Under the pieces are notes generated by a model. That model was given only the letters and a program-made list of their open reading frames with translations, had not been told where the DNA came from and did no database searches. From Paracoccus sp. MC1862 (GTDB lineage Bacteria; Pseudomonadota; Alphaproteobacteria; Rhodobacterales; Rhodobacteraceae), in NCBI RefSeq assembly GCF_016617715.1, contig NZ_CP067225.1, positions 2,543,501 through 2,607,500 of the forward strand: DNA of 64,000 nucleotides. Reading direction: 5' to 3'. Numbering within the stretch: position 1 is the first letter of the stretch; each line of letters starts with the position of its first letter. Shown one piece after another: positions 28,704 through 35,984 of this stretch. The translations under genes were made by a program, and so were the position numbers.

Positions 28704-28816
28704 AGACACTTGGCAGATACTCAGAGCCATTTGCGCAGCCAGAATGGCGCAATATGGCACGATCATGTGTGATCGGAACACCGCTTGCGGGTCACCTCCG
28801 AAGGAGTGGCAAGATC

Positions 28817-29059
28817 ATGCCCGATTTCACTGCCCACAAACACCCCGTTCTGACCGTCCGTTGCCCGACCTGCGGCATGGCCCCCGGCCTCTGGTGCCGA
28901 CGCCCGGACGGCCACATGGCCTCCGATCTTCACGCCGGTCGCCAAGCCGAGGCCGACCGGCTGTTCATCGAGCAGCACGGCGAACTGACCCGCGCGCCCG
29001 CGCCCGTGATTGAGGTCCGTCATGCAGCCGTAGCGACGCGCCGGCTGGACCCTGCCTGA
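28817..29059 (+). CDS. Small zinc-finger protein (phage zinc-finger type)
   Basis: 80 residues from ATG 28817 (MPDFTAHKHPVLTVRCPTCG), preceded by GAAGGAGTGG as a ribosome site. A single treble-clef-like zinc site is visible: C-P-T-C, then C-R-R-P-D-G-H and H-A-G-R, in the arrangement C-x2-C-x8-C-x-n-H seen in small DNA-binding phage-type zinc fingers. The remaining tail is polar. Proteins of this sort are common near prophages and plasmids in alphaproteobacteria. A DNA-binding role is inferred. Confidence 0.6.
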   Translation: MPDFTAHKHPVLTVRCPTCGMAPGLWCRRPDGHMASDLHAGRQAEADRLFIEQHGELTRAPAPVIEVRHAAVATRRLDPA

Positions 29060-29335
29060 CTGGACTGCCCATGCTTGGACGCCGGAACACAATCCGCGCT
29101 ACAGTCGCCAGATCAACGCCGCGTGCGCCCGGAACATCGAGCAATTCCCGCGCGAGCTGGTCGCGGTCGAGTTGGACACCGCCACACTTCTGTCCCTGCG
29201 CGCTGCAGCACCACTCTCGCCGCTTCGGCTGTCCGCATCGCGAGAACTGCGCCGGTCACTGGACTCCATTGCGATCATGGGCGTGAACAACCAGCTTGCC
29301 TGCCTCGGCCGCATCCAGGGCCGCAACGCTGCCTG
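29034..29335 (+). pseudogene. Hypothetical small protein, start lost
   Basis: An open frame after an in-frame TAG at 29031 reads WTPEHNPRYSRQINAACARN, IEQFPRELVAVELDTATLLS, LSPLRLSASRELRRSLDSIA and NNQLACLGRIQGRNAA. It looks coding by codon pattern and periodic helices, but has no ATG or GTG before residue 40 or so; an upstream ATG (29022) is separated by the stop. It overlaps the end of the zinc-finger gene. I do not recognise the family. Confidence 0.4.
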
Positions 29336-29635
29336 ACCCCTTTCCTTCAGGCCGGAGGATCAACTGGTCTTGTCTCACGCAATGCCTTCTTTTTGCCGAT
29401 CGGGGTACCGGTCTGGCGCACCGGTTCCCCAATCATGGCGCTGCCCGCGCCGGGGCCGCTGCGCTGCTTGTGCGTCCCAGGGATGCAGACCTTACGCACC
29501 GAGATAGATCGATGGTTGTTGGGGGCATAAGGTGGCTATCGCGGTATATGGCCGAGGTGGAGTTTTGATGCTCAACCACGAGCCATGGGAACACCCGATG
29601 ACCACGATCAACATGGACCTGTCTCCCACGAGTAA
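29336..29635. other. Intergenic region between the small ORFs and the asparaginase
   Basis: 300 bases without a convincing gene or hairpin. It is the downstream side of both converging transcription units. Confidence 0.5.
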
Positions 29636-30751
29636 TTACCGGTCGAAATAGGACTTGATCTTATCTCTGTCGGTAGTTTCGGCCAGCGCCAGCATCAGCA
29701 GGATGCGCGCCTTTGACGGCGACAGGTCATCGCCGAAGATCGCGCCAAGCTCCTCGGTCGTGGCGCCGCCGCCGACGAAGCCGTAGTTTGGCTGGACGCT
29801 GCCGTCCGGCACTCGCGAGGTGATCACGACGGGCACCCCCTTGCCGATTGCGTACTTGATCGCCTCGTACATCGGCTCGTTCACGTTGCCCCAGCCGAAC
29901 GCCTGGATCACGATCCCTTTGGCGCCGTCGTCGGCCGCCTGCCGCACGTAGCCGCCGTCGGCACCCGTATACATGGCGATGAGGTCGACCCGAGGCAGCG
30001 TCTCGGGCAGCGGCAGGGGCGGGTGCTGCAGCGGCTCCTGTTGAAAGGCGACATCGTCGCGATCGACATAGCCGATCGGGCCATACAGCCCTGATCCAAA
30101 GGCGGCGACGTTGCTGGTATTCGTCTTTCGCACCGCCCGGGCGGGATGGATGACATGGTTCATGTTGACGGTGACCCCCTTGCCGCCCGAATCCTCGTCG
30201 AGGATCTGCTTCACGGCATTGGTGATGTTGCGCGGGCCATCGCTGTCTGGCTCCGATGCGCTTCGGAGCGCACCGACCAGCACGACCGGTTTGTCGCTTT
30301 GAACCGTGAGGTCGAGGAAGTAGGCGGTCTCCTCGATCGTGTCCGTCCCGTGCGTGACGACGACGCCCTTGACGTCTGGATCAGCCAGTTGCTCCTGGAT
30401 CGTACGGGCGAGATTTGGCCAAAGGTCTGGGCCCATGTATGGGCTCGGGACATTGCTGAATTCCACCACTCCGATGTCGGCCAAGCCGGCGAGCGCCGGC
30501 ACCGCGGCCACCAGATCCTCGCCCGAGAGCGCCGGGACCGGGGCGCCGGTTTCGTCCACCGTCATCGCAATCGTGCCGCCTGTCGCGACGACGGTCACGT
30601 TGGGAAGGTTCCCGCTGTCCGCCGCATTCTGGGCGCTGGCCGCGTTCTGGTTTGCGGCCGGCTGTTGGGCCACCTCCTGGGCGGCTCCCGGACCTGCGGT
30701 GTGCATTGCGGCGAAGAGTGCGGGGATGGCGAGAAGATAACGAGGCTTCAT
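29636..30751 (-). CDS. Periplasmic L-asparaginase/glutaminase (type II)
   Basis: 371 residues. The signal peptide ends about residue 24 (GAA-QEV) and is followed by a short Ala/Gln/Asn-rich tether (25-47). Catalytic motifs of bacterial type II asparaginases: VVATGGTIAM (nucleophilic Thr60) and VVVTHGTDTIEETAYFLDLT (second Thr, Asp). The substrate loop DSDGPRNITNAVKQ and the C-terminal domain with AFGWGNVNEPMYEAI and SRVPDGSVQPNYG are present. It hydrolyses asparagine, and often glutamine, to the acid plus ammonia in the periplasm for nitrogen supply. Complete. An IS3 element ends its upstream region 86 bases before the start, so its promoter may be altered. Confidence 0.9.
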   Translation of the reverse strand: MKPRYLLAIPALFAAMHTAGPGAAQEVAQQPAANQNAASAQNAADSGNLPNVTVVATGGTIAMTVDETGAPVPALSGEDLVAAVPALAGLADIGVVEFSNVPSPYMGPDLWPNLARTIQEQLADPDVKGVVVTHGTDTIEETAYFLDLTVQSDKPVVLVGALRSASEPDSDGPRNITNAVKQILDEDSGGKGVTVNMNHVIHPARAVRKTNTSNVAAFGSGLYGPIGYVDRDDVAFQQEPLQHPPLPLPETLPRVDLIAMYTGADGGYVRQAADDGAKGIVIQAFGWGNVNEPMYEAIKYAIGKGVPVVITSRVPDGSVQPNYGFVGGGATTEELGAIFGDDLSPSKARILLMLALAETTDRDKIKSYFDR

Positions 30752-30899
30752 GGCGTAATCCTTCGAAATCGCGGGTGTTCGTGAAGGAGGGCACCTTCAA
30801 GGAGAAAAGCTAACACTGCGGCGTCGCCGGTGCGAGTGACCTGCCGCGGGCTTTTTCCTCCACCTGCGATGAGAGTCCGCCCCCATGAGAGGACGGACG

Positions 30900-31183
30900 A
30901 TGAAGAAGGCGCGACGGACCGAGGAGCAGATCATCGGCATCCTGCAGGAGCATGGTCGACGTCTACGTCGACGGCGCGAAGGTCGTTGACCTCTGCCGCA
31001 AGCACGGCATGTCGGAAGGCACGTGTCTCAGCGTGGAAGGCGAAGTATTCCGGGATGACGGTATCAGAGGCCAAACGGCTGAAGGCGCTCGAGGACGAGA
31101 ATGCGAAGCTTAAGAAGCTGCTGGCCGAGCAGATGCTCGAGATGGCGGCGATGAAGGAGCTGCTGTCAAGAAAGTGGTTATGA
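30900..31183 (+). pseudogene. IS3-family orfA, frameshifted
   Basis: Starts MKKARRTEEQIIGILQEH at 30900. It breaks near 30950 and again near 31025, and resumes as AWKAKYSGMTVSEAKRLKAL, EDENAKLKKLLAEQMLEMAA and MKELLSRKWL. This is the helix-turn-helix plus leucine-zipper layout of OrfA. Confidence 0.8.
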
Positions 31184-31223
31184 GGCGGATCAGAAAACAG
31201 TCCGGGGGACTGTTTTCCCGCCG
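31184..31223 (+). repeat. 40-bp hairpin module, copy 2 (IS3 orfA/orfB junction)
   Basis: GGCGGATCAG, then a perfect 10-bp stem AAAACAGTCC / GGACTGTTTT around GGG, then CCCGCCGA. It begins right after the orfA stop, where IS3 elements normally run straight into orfB. Confidence 0.75.
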
Positions 31224-31234
31224 ATTGGCCCGCC

Positions 31235-32151
31235 GTGAAGCGCGAGGCAGTCGCGCATCTGCAGGCCCGGTTGGGCCTGTCGGAACGGCGGGCGTGCCGG
31301 ACTTCCGGGGCGGATCGCAAGATGGTCCGTGACCTGCCGCAGCGGCCATCTGACACGGCCCTGCGCGGACGGCTGCGGGATCTCGCCAACGAGCGGCGGC
31401 GGTTCGGCTACCGGCGTCTGTTCGTGTTGTTGCGCCGCGAAGGCGAACCCTCGGGCATCAACCGCATCTACCGGCTCTCCCGCCAGGAAGGGTTAACCGT
31501 CCGTAAACGCAGCGCACGCCGCAAGGCGATCGGCACACGGGCCCCGATCCTGGTCGAGGCGCGGGACAATGCCCGCTGGTCGCTCGACTTCGTGCATGAC
31601 CAGTTCGCCTGCGGGCGGCGGTTCCGGGTGCTGAACGTGATCGACGACGTGACCCGTGAATGCTTGGCAGCCATCCCTGACACGTCGATCTCGGGCCGCC
31701 GCGTGGCCCGGGAGCTGACGGCGCTGATCGAACGGCGAGGCACGCCCGGCATGATCGTTTCTGGCAACGGGACGGAACTGACCTCGAACGCCATCCTCAG
31801 ATGGTGCGCCGAGAACAGGCTCGCGTGGCACTACATCGCGCCAGGCAAGCCCATGCAAGACACGGCTTCGTCGAAAGCTTCAACGGCCGGATGCGAGATG
31901 AATTCCTCAACGAGACCCTGTTTCGAAACCTCGCCCACGCCCGCGAGCTGACCGCGGCTTGGGTCACTGACTACAACACCGCGCGGCCCCATTCGGCCCT
32001 CGGCGACCAGACCCCCGCCGGGTTCGCCCTGCACCTGAACACCGCAATCGCCCGACCCGCTGCACGCCATGAGAGTTCCGCGCGCCGGGCGATTGCTCAC
32101 CCCGCCCCAACAGGCATGAACCACCAACGGGCTCCGGTCGCGGCTGGATGA
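31235..32151 (+). pseudogene. IS3-family orfB integrase, frameshifted
   Basis: The first part (MKREAVAHLQARLGLSERRA, RRRFGYRRLFVLLRREGEPS, WSLDFVHDQFACGRRFRVLN with Asp, GTPGMIVSGNGTELTSNAIL with Gly-Asn in place of the usual Asp) runs to about 31860. A frame change then gives HGFVESFNGRMRDEFLNETL with the catalytic Glu and DYNTARPHSALGDQTPAGF to 32151. The D-to-N change in the second catalytic position (SGNGTE for SDNGTE) would itself inactivate it. Confidence 0.8.
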
Positions 32152-32169
32152 AGGACCCGTGGCAGGTCA

Positions 32170-32690
32170 CGGATCAAGCAGGAGATCGCGGTAGCCTTCG
32201 GGCCGAAGACCTTCATGGTCCGGTGCGACATGGTGGATGACGCCATCGGCTACCGGGCGGCTTCGGTCACGGATTTCTGGACCGGGACATCGCGCTGGTC
32301 GGACGACAGCCAAAAGGTGGTCAGGGAGACGCTGGAGATGCTCGGCCCCAAGGCTTTCCCTTGGCTCAGGAAGGCGGAGAACCTCGTCCAGGACGTGGTC
32401 TCCTATGCCAAGACCACCATCATCCGATCGGTCGTTGTGGCGGTGGGCAACATCCTGTCCAACACCCTGCACTTGGCGCTGGCGGGCGCTCCCATCACCC
32501 AGATCGCCAAGGGCAGCCGGGCCAAGTTCTCGGAGAGCACCGAGTTCGTGAAGAACCGCGAGGAGCTGCAGCGCCTCCAGGTTCAGGCGGCAGCAGCGGC
32601 CTTGGATCCGCAGGCCATGAAGCCCATCGCCGCCCGTATCCGGGCGCTGGAGGAGGCCAACCGGCACCTTTCGATCGCCCCCTGCTGGAA
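32170..32690 (+). pseudogene. Phage-like protein fragment, both ends missing
   Basis: An open frame starting directly at the IS3 end reads AVAFGPKTFMVRCDMVDDAI, GYRAASVTDFWTGTSRWS, KAENLVQDVVSYAKTTIIRS, VVVAVGNILSNTLHLALAGA and RAKFSESTEFVKNREELQRL. It is a coherent protein segment of about 170 residues that reminds me of large virion-associated proteins of podophages, but I cannot name the family. The 5' part is lost at the IS3 and the 3' part at about 32685, where it abuts an oppositely oriented gene. Confidence 0.4.
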
Positions 32691-32960
32691 GCGGGCGAGT
32701 TCGGCCCAGATCAGCAGGAAAGCCGCTGAAAGCGTTATCGAGATGCCCACGCGCCAAGCGCGATCGTTGCTCATCCTCAGAGCCAGTTCCCATCCGAGGC
32801 CGACGCCGCCGATCAGCATGGCTGCGGCGACGAAATCGAAGACGCCCCAGTTTACCTGATCGGTGACCTGCATTGCCAGCAGGGGCAACAGGATCGCAAA
32901 ACCCCAAGCCACGATCCTCCAGAGGCGTGCTGAACCGACGCGCTGTGAACGTGCTGTCAT
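32685..32960 (-). pseudogene. Small multi-pass membrane protein, C terminus lost
   Basis: About 90 residues from ATG 32960. After a polar start (MTARSQRVGSARLW) come three hydrophobic segments: IVAWGFAILLPLLAMQVT, FVAAAMLIGGVGLGWELA and ISITLSAAFLLIWAELA, with the usual VNWGVFDFV between the first two. This is a small conserved membrane protein common in proteobacteria whose function is unknown. The final residues before the normal end are replaced by antisense of the phage-like fragment. Confidence 0.55.
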
Positions 32961-33285
32961 CTGCCTGCCTGATTGCCTGACCGAGCCGACACTTTATCAT
33001 CGCCTGAATGTCCCGCAACATCACGATGGGTTGCAGGAGCCCGAGATGTTCTTAGCGGGCGACAAGTTCCTCTTGGCCGCCACTGCTCAGAATCTGCGGC
33101 GGCTCTGCCTGCAGCCTGGCTGCACCCCCCCGACGAGTGCTCAAGCCCCAGCCTGACCGAGCCGGAAGCCTTGGAATTGCAGCCTCACCTGCCAGTGGCA
33201 GGGCTGCGGGCAACCGTACCCCTTCCAAGGTCCGTCAAAGCCCCGGACCCGGCTTCGATCGGCCTTTTTCAACAGAACTTGGAGA
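32961..33285. other. Region without a recognisable gene
   Basis: Between the membrane-protein start and the VapC stop. It should hold the membrane gene's promoter; nothing else is recognisable. Confidence 0.4.
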
Positions 33286-33693
33286 TCATGCAGCGGTCCA
33301 GTCTTCGAGGCTCAGCCCGGCGACGCGAGAGAATTCGCCGATGTTGTTCGTCACCAGCGTCAGGTTTCGCGCTTTGGCCTGTCCGGCGATCAGCACATCA
33401 TAGGGCCCGATGGGCGTGCCCTGCCGCGCAAGCTCTACCCGGATCTCCCCTGCGGCTCGCGCGTCCTCAGGGTCGAGGTCAATGATGGCGAGGTCGGCGA
33501 AGAGAAGCCGCAGGGTCTCCAGGTTGAAGGCAACTTTCTGACTGCGATAGGCCCCGTACCAGAGTTCATGCGCCACGATGGAGGAAATGGCGAGCGAGCC
33601 CGGCTCGGAGGCTTCAACCCGCCTGAGCAGTTCGGCGGAGCGTCGCCCGACAAGTGCAATCACAACGTTGGTGTCGAGAAGGTGTCGGATCAT
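33286..33693 (-). CDS. vapC: VapC-type PIN-domain toxin
   Basis: 135 residues, the usual length. PIN RNase motifs: RHLLDTNVVIAL (first Asp), ISSIVAHELWYGAYRS (Glu), IGPYDVLIAGQAKARNLTLV (Asp pair region) and TNNIGEFSRVAGLSLEDW. Such toxins cleave tRNA or rRNA and block translation unless bound by VapB. The start overlaps the antitoxin stop by four bases, the standard antitoxin-first arrangement. Confidence 0.9.
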   Translation of the reverse strand: MIRHLLDTNVVIALVGRRSAELLRRVEASEPGSLAISSIVAHELWYGAYRSQKVAFNLETLRLLFADLAIIDLDPEDARAAGEIRVELARQGTPIGPYDVLIAGQAKARNLTLVTNNIGEFSRVAGLSLEDWTAA

Positions 33694-33950
33694 GAAAAGA
33701 GCTGGTCAAGGTCGGGACGCTGCTGTTCGGCGGGCTGTTCCCGGCCGCTGGTCAGGAAATCCTCGCTGAAGCCTCGCTCGACTGCTGCGTGCAGCGACGC
33801 CCAAGGCCTGTCTGTCGCCAGTTTCGGGCGCAGGATCAGGGCATCGCCTTCCCGCGAGATCTCGACCTCGCTGGCCTCAAGGCGGAAGTCCTTCGGCAGC
33901 CGGACAGCCTGGGAGTTGCCCGAGCGGAACACCTTGGCAATATGGGGCAT
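33690..33950 (-). CDS. vapB: VapB-type antitoxin (AbrB/SpoVT fold)
   Basis: 86 residues from ATG 33950 (MPHIAKVFRSGNSQAVRLPK), an AbrB-like swapped-hairpin DNA-binding start: SGNSQAVRLPKDFRLEASEV. The tail is acidic and ends DLDQLFS, the part that usually fills the toxin's active site. It neutralises VapC and represses the operon. An inverted repeat lies directly upstream. Confidence 0.85.
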   Translation of the reverse strand: MPHIAKVFRSGNSQAVRLPKDFRLEASEVEISREGDALILRPKLATDRPWASLHAAVERGFSEDFLTSGREQPAEQQRPDLDQLFS

Positions 33951-33956
33951 GACCGC

Positions 33957-33990
33957 CTCCTGTGAGTACATCATAGTATATACACAGGAG
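33957..33990 (-). promoter_or_regulatory. Probable vapBC operator
   Basis: Perfect inverted repeat CTCCTGTG (33957-33964) and CACAGGAG (33983-33990), with an AT-rich centre containing the palindrome GTATATAC. It lies immediately upstream of vapB, where VapB/VapC complexes bind in known systems. Confidence 0.6.
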
Positions 33991-34015
33991 AGATCGCCGG
34001 AACAAGGTCAGGGCT

Positions 34016-34330
34016 TCAGGACGCATAACCCCGCTTGCGCTTCAACTGCAGCAGAGTCTGGAAGGCGCTCTCCGCCTCACCGGGCTCCTCGTACCAGTCT
34101 GTACGGCTGCGACCTGCGGTTCCGATCCGCCCCCAGTGGCGCACCACCCCATGCTCGCCAAAAAGGCTGGTGACAAGTTCCAGGCTGTAGAAGCGTTGCA
34201 TATTGCAGGCGGGGTCGATGCGGGTGAGCCGGACAGGCCCAGCAGAAGCATCGTCGGAAGCTTGTACTTCGGCGGAACCCGACGGATGCGCGGCCAGTCC
34301 CTCCAAAAGGTCGAACTGTTCTTCGCTCAC
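34016..34330 (-). CDS. WGR-domain protein coupled to a resolvase
   Basis: 104 residues from GTG 34330. After an acidic N terminus comes a WGR domain: RFYSLELVTSLFGEHGVVRH, WGRIGTAGRSRTDWYEEPGE and AFQTLLQLKRKRGY, with the W-G-R triplet itself. WGR domains bind nucleic acid or DNA-processing partners (PARP-type proteins). The GTG overlaps the resolvase stop as GTGA, so the two proteins are translationally coupled. A role with the recombinase is inferred from this coupling. Confidence 0.8.
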   Translation of the reverse strand: MSEEQFDLLEGLAAHPSGSAEVQASDDASAGPVRLTRIDPACNMQRFYSLELVTSLFGEHGVVRHWGRIGTAGRSRTDWYEEPGEAESAFQTLLQLKRKRGYAS

Positions 34331-34899
34331 GACAGGCTCCGCGCCCTTGCTCGGGGGAAGTAGGCGTAGAAGGTGGCCCGGCTCACGTTCAGCCGCTTGG
34401 CGATTTGCGCCACTGGAATGTTGGTGTCCTTGAGGAGGGCCCGTGCCATCGCAAGGTCCTCCTCGGAAAGCTTGCGGCGTCGTCCGCCCTTGCGGCCCCG
34501 AGCAGCCGCGGCCTTCAGCCCCTCGATTGTCCGCTCGCGGTTGAGATCGAGGAAGTACTCGGCGATGGTGCCCAGGAAGTTGAACATCAGCCGCCCCGTC
34601 GGGGTTTCGGTGTCCACGGCCTCGGTCAGGGATCGGAGCCGGACCCCCTGCCCTTGCAGCTTGTGGGCCATGTCCAGAATCTCGCGCAAGCTGCGCCCCA
34701 GCCGGTCCACCTTCCAAACCACGAGTTGGTCTTCGGGGCGCAAGAATGCGAGCGCAGCTTCAAGCGCTGGACGCTTCGTGCCGGCGCGACCAGACTCCTT
34801 TTCCTCGAAGATGCGCTCGCAGCCGGCGCGCTGCAGGGCGTCGCGCTGCAGGTCCAGGTTCTGGTCGTTGGTTGACACGCGCGCATAGGCGATCAGCAT
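34327..34899 (-). CDS. Serine recombinase (Tn3-type resolvase/invertase)
   Basis: 190 residues, full length. Catalytic domain: MLIAYARVSTNDQNLDLQRD (nucleophilic Ser), DQLVVWKVDRLGRSLREILD (R-L-x-R-S), GRLMFNFLGTIAEYFLDLNR and ERTIEGLKAAAARGRKGGRR. The C-terminal helix-turn-helix is DTNIPVAQIAKRLNVSRATF. It should resolve cointegrates or invert DNA at a res site; candidate repeats lie directly upstream. Complete and probably active. Confidence 0.9.
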   Translation of the reverse strand: MLIAYARVSTNDQNLDLQRDALQRAGCERIFEEKESGRAGTKRPALEAALAFLRPEDQLVVWKVDRLGRSLREILDMAHKLQGQGVRLRSLTEAVDTETPTGRLMFNFLGTIAEYFLDLNRERTIEGLKAAAARGRKGGRRRKLSEEDLAMARALLKDTNIPVAQIAKRLNVSRATFYAYFPRARARSLS

Positions 34900-34924
34900 G
34901 TCAGTTTAGTAGATCAACATGGTC

Positions 34925-35035
34925 TATCGGACAAATAATTCCCTGACACGGTTTTTGGACATAAAAGAGGTGAAAAGTCGGTGTCCGACCTGTCCTCGCC
35001 AAGGATGTCCAATATACGAACGCTTCTTGGACACA
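34925..35035. promoter_or_regulatory. Candidate res site of the resolvase
   Basis: Six GGACA/TGTCC motifs in about 105 bases (GGACA at 34929, 34957 and 35029; TGTCC at 34982, 34991 and 35006), upstream of and facing away from the resolvase gene, in AT-rich DNA. This is the layout of paired subsites in Tn3-type res regions. Beyond it, to 35375, I see no gene. Confidence 0.5.
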
Positions 35036-35375
35036 CCCGCACACAGCGATCAACTTAAATCCGCTGCTTTTACTAGCAACTGCGTCTATCCGAAGGACTA
35101 ATGTCGCCATGGCGTGCCAATCCCTAGCGACGGGTAATTTGGTCAGCCGCTGCCGTGTCACGAAGTGAAACAATGGCGTTGGCGAATTCATCCGCATGAT
35201 CGGCTTGCAGAACAGCGTTCTCTGCGATTGCTTCTACCCCGTGCAAAGTTATGGACGTTGCCACCATGGCCTTTCCTAATTGTTCCATCCCGGATGATCA
35301 CATAGACGGTCGCCGGGCCGCCTTGTTCATGGCAAGATCGATCCTGGGTGAGGTCCGGGACGGGAGTCGGGCCTG

Positions 35376-35984
35376 TTGATCTCTCTGCACAGGCAGGCAA
35401 CCACGACACCGAAGATCCGGGCCGCCATCCAGGCGGGCACGGAGCCGGCTTGGATGGCGGCCGAGCGCTACGGCATCTCCGGGCAGACCGTCTGGAAATG
35501 GTGCAAGCGCGACGGCGTCCATGACCGGAGCCACACGCCGCACCGGTTGCAGACCACGCTGACGCCGGCCCGAGGCAGGCGGTGGCGGTTGCGCTGCGCA
35601 AGTCCTTGCTGCTGCCGCTCGACGATCTGCTCTCGGTGGTGCGCGAGTTCCTCAATCCGAATGTCTTGCGTTCCGGCCTCGACCGCTGCCTGCGGCGGCA
35701 TAGCGCCGGCAACTTGCGCGATCTGAAACCGGCCGCGCCCAGGCCCGCCCACAAGCCCTTCAAGGACTATGCGGCGGGCTACCTCCACATCGACGTGAAA
35801 CATCTGCCGCAGATGGCCGACGAGGACCGGCGGCGCTACCTGTTCGTGGCCATCGACCGCGCCACCCGTTGGGTGTTCGTGCGCGTCTACCCGGCGAAGA
35901 CGGCTGCGAACGCGCGGCGCTTGTCTCACGCGACCTGGAACGCGCCGCGCCGATGCGGATCAACCGGGTGCTGACCGACAACGT
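35376..35984 (+). pseudogene. IS481-family transposase, 5' part
   Basis: In three frames: IRAAIQAGTEPAWMAAERYG and ISGQTVWKWCKRDGVHDRSH; VAVALRKSLLLPLDDLLSVV; then YAAGYLHIDVKHLPQMADED, RRRYLFVAIDRATRWVFVRV and APMRINRVLTDN. This is the helix-turn-helix region and the first two thirds of the rve integrase core, with indels near 35573 and 35920. An IS110 interrupts it after LTDN; it resumes at 37612. Confidence 0.75.

Larger units (their letters stand above)
30837..32169 (+). mobile_element. IS3-family element, full length but decayed
   Basis: 1333 bp between TGACCTGCC (30837) and GGCAGGTCA (32169), the inverted ends of the element. Both orfs carry frameshifts and a 40-bp hairpin module lies at the orfA/orfB junction. 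The bases outside the two ends do not form a 3-bp duplication. Confidence 0.8.
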
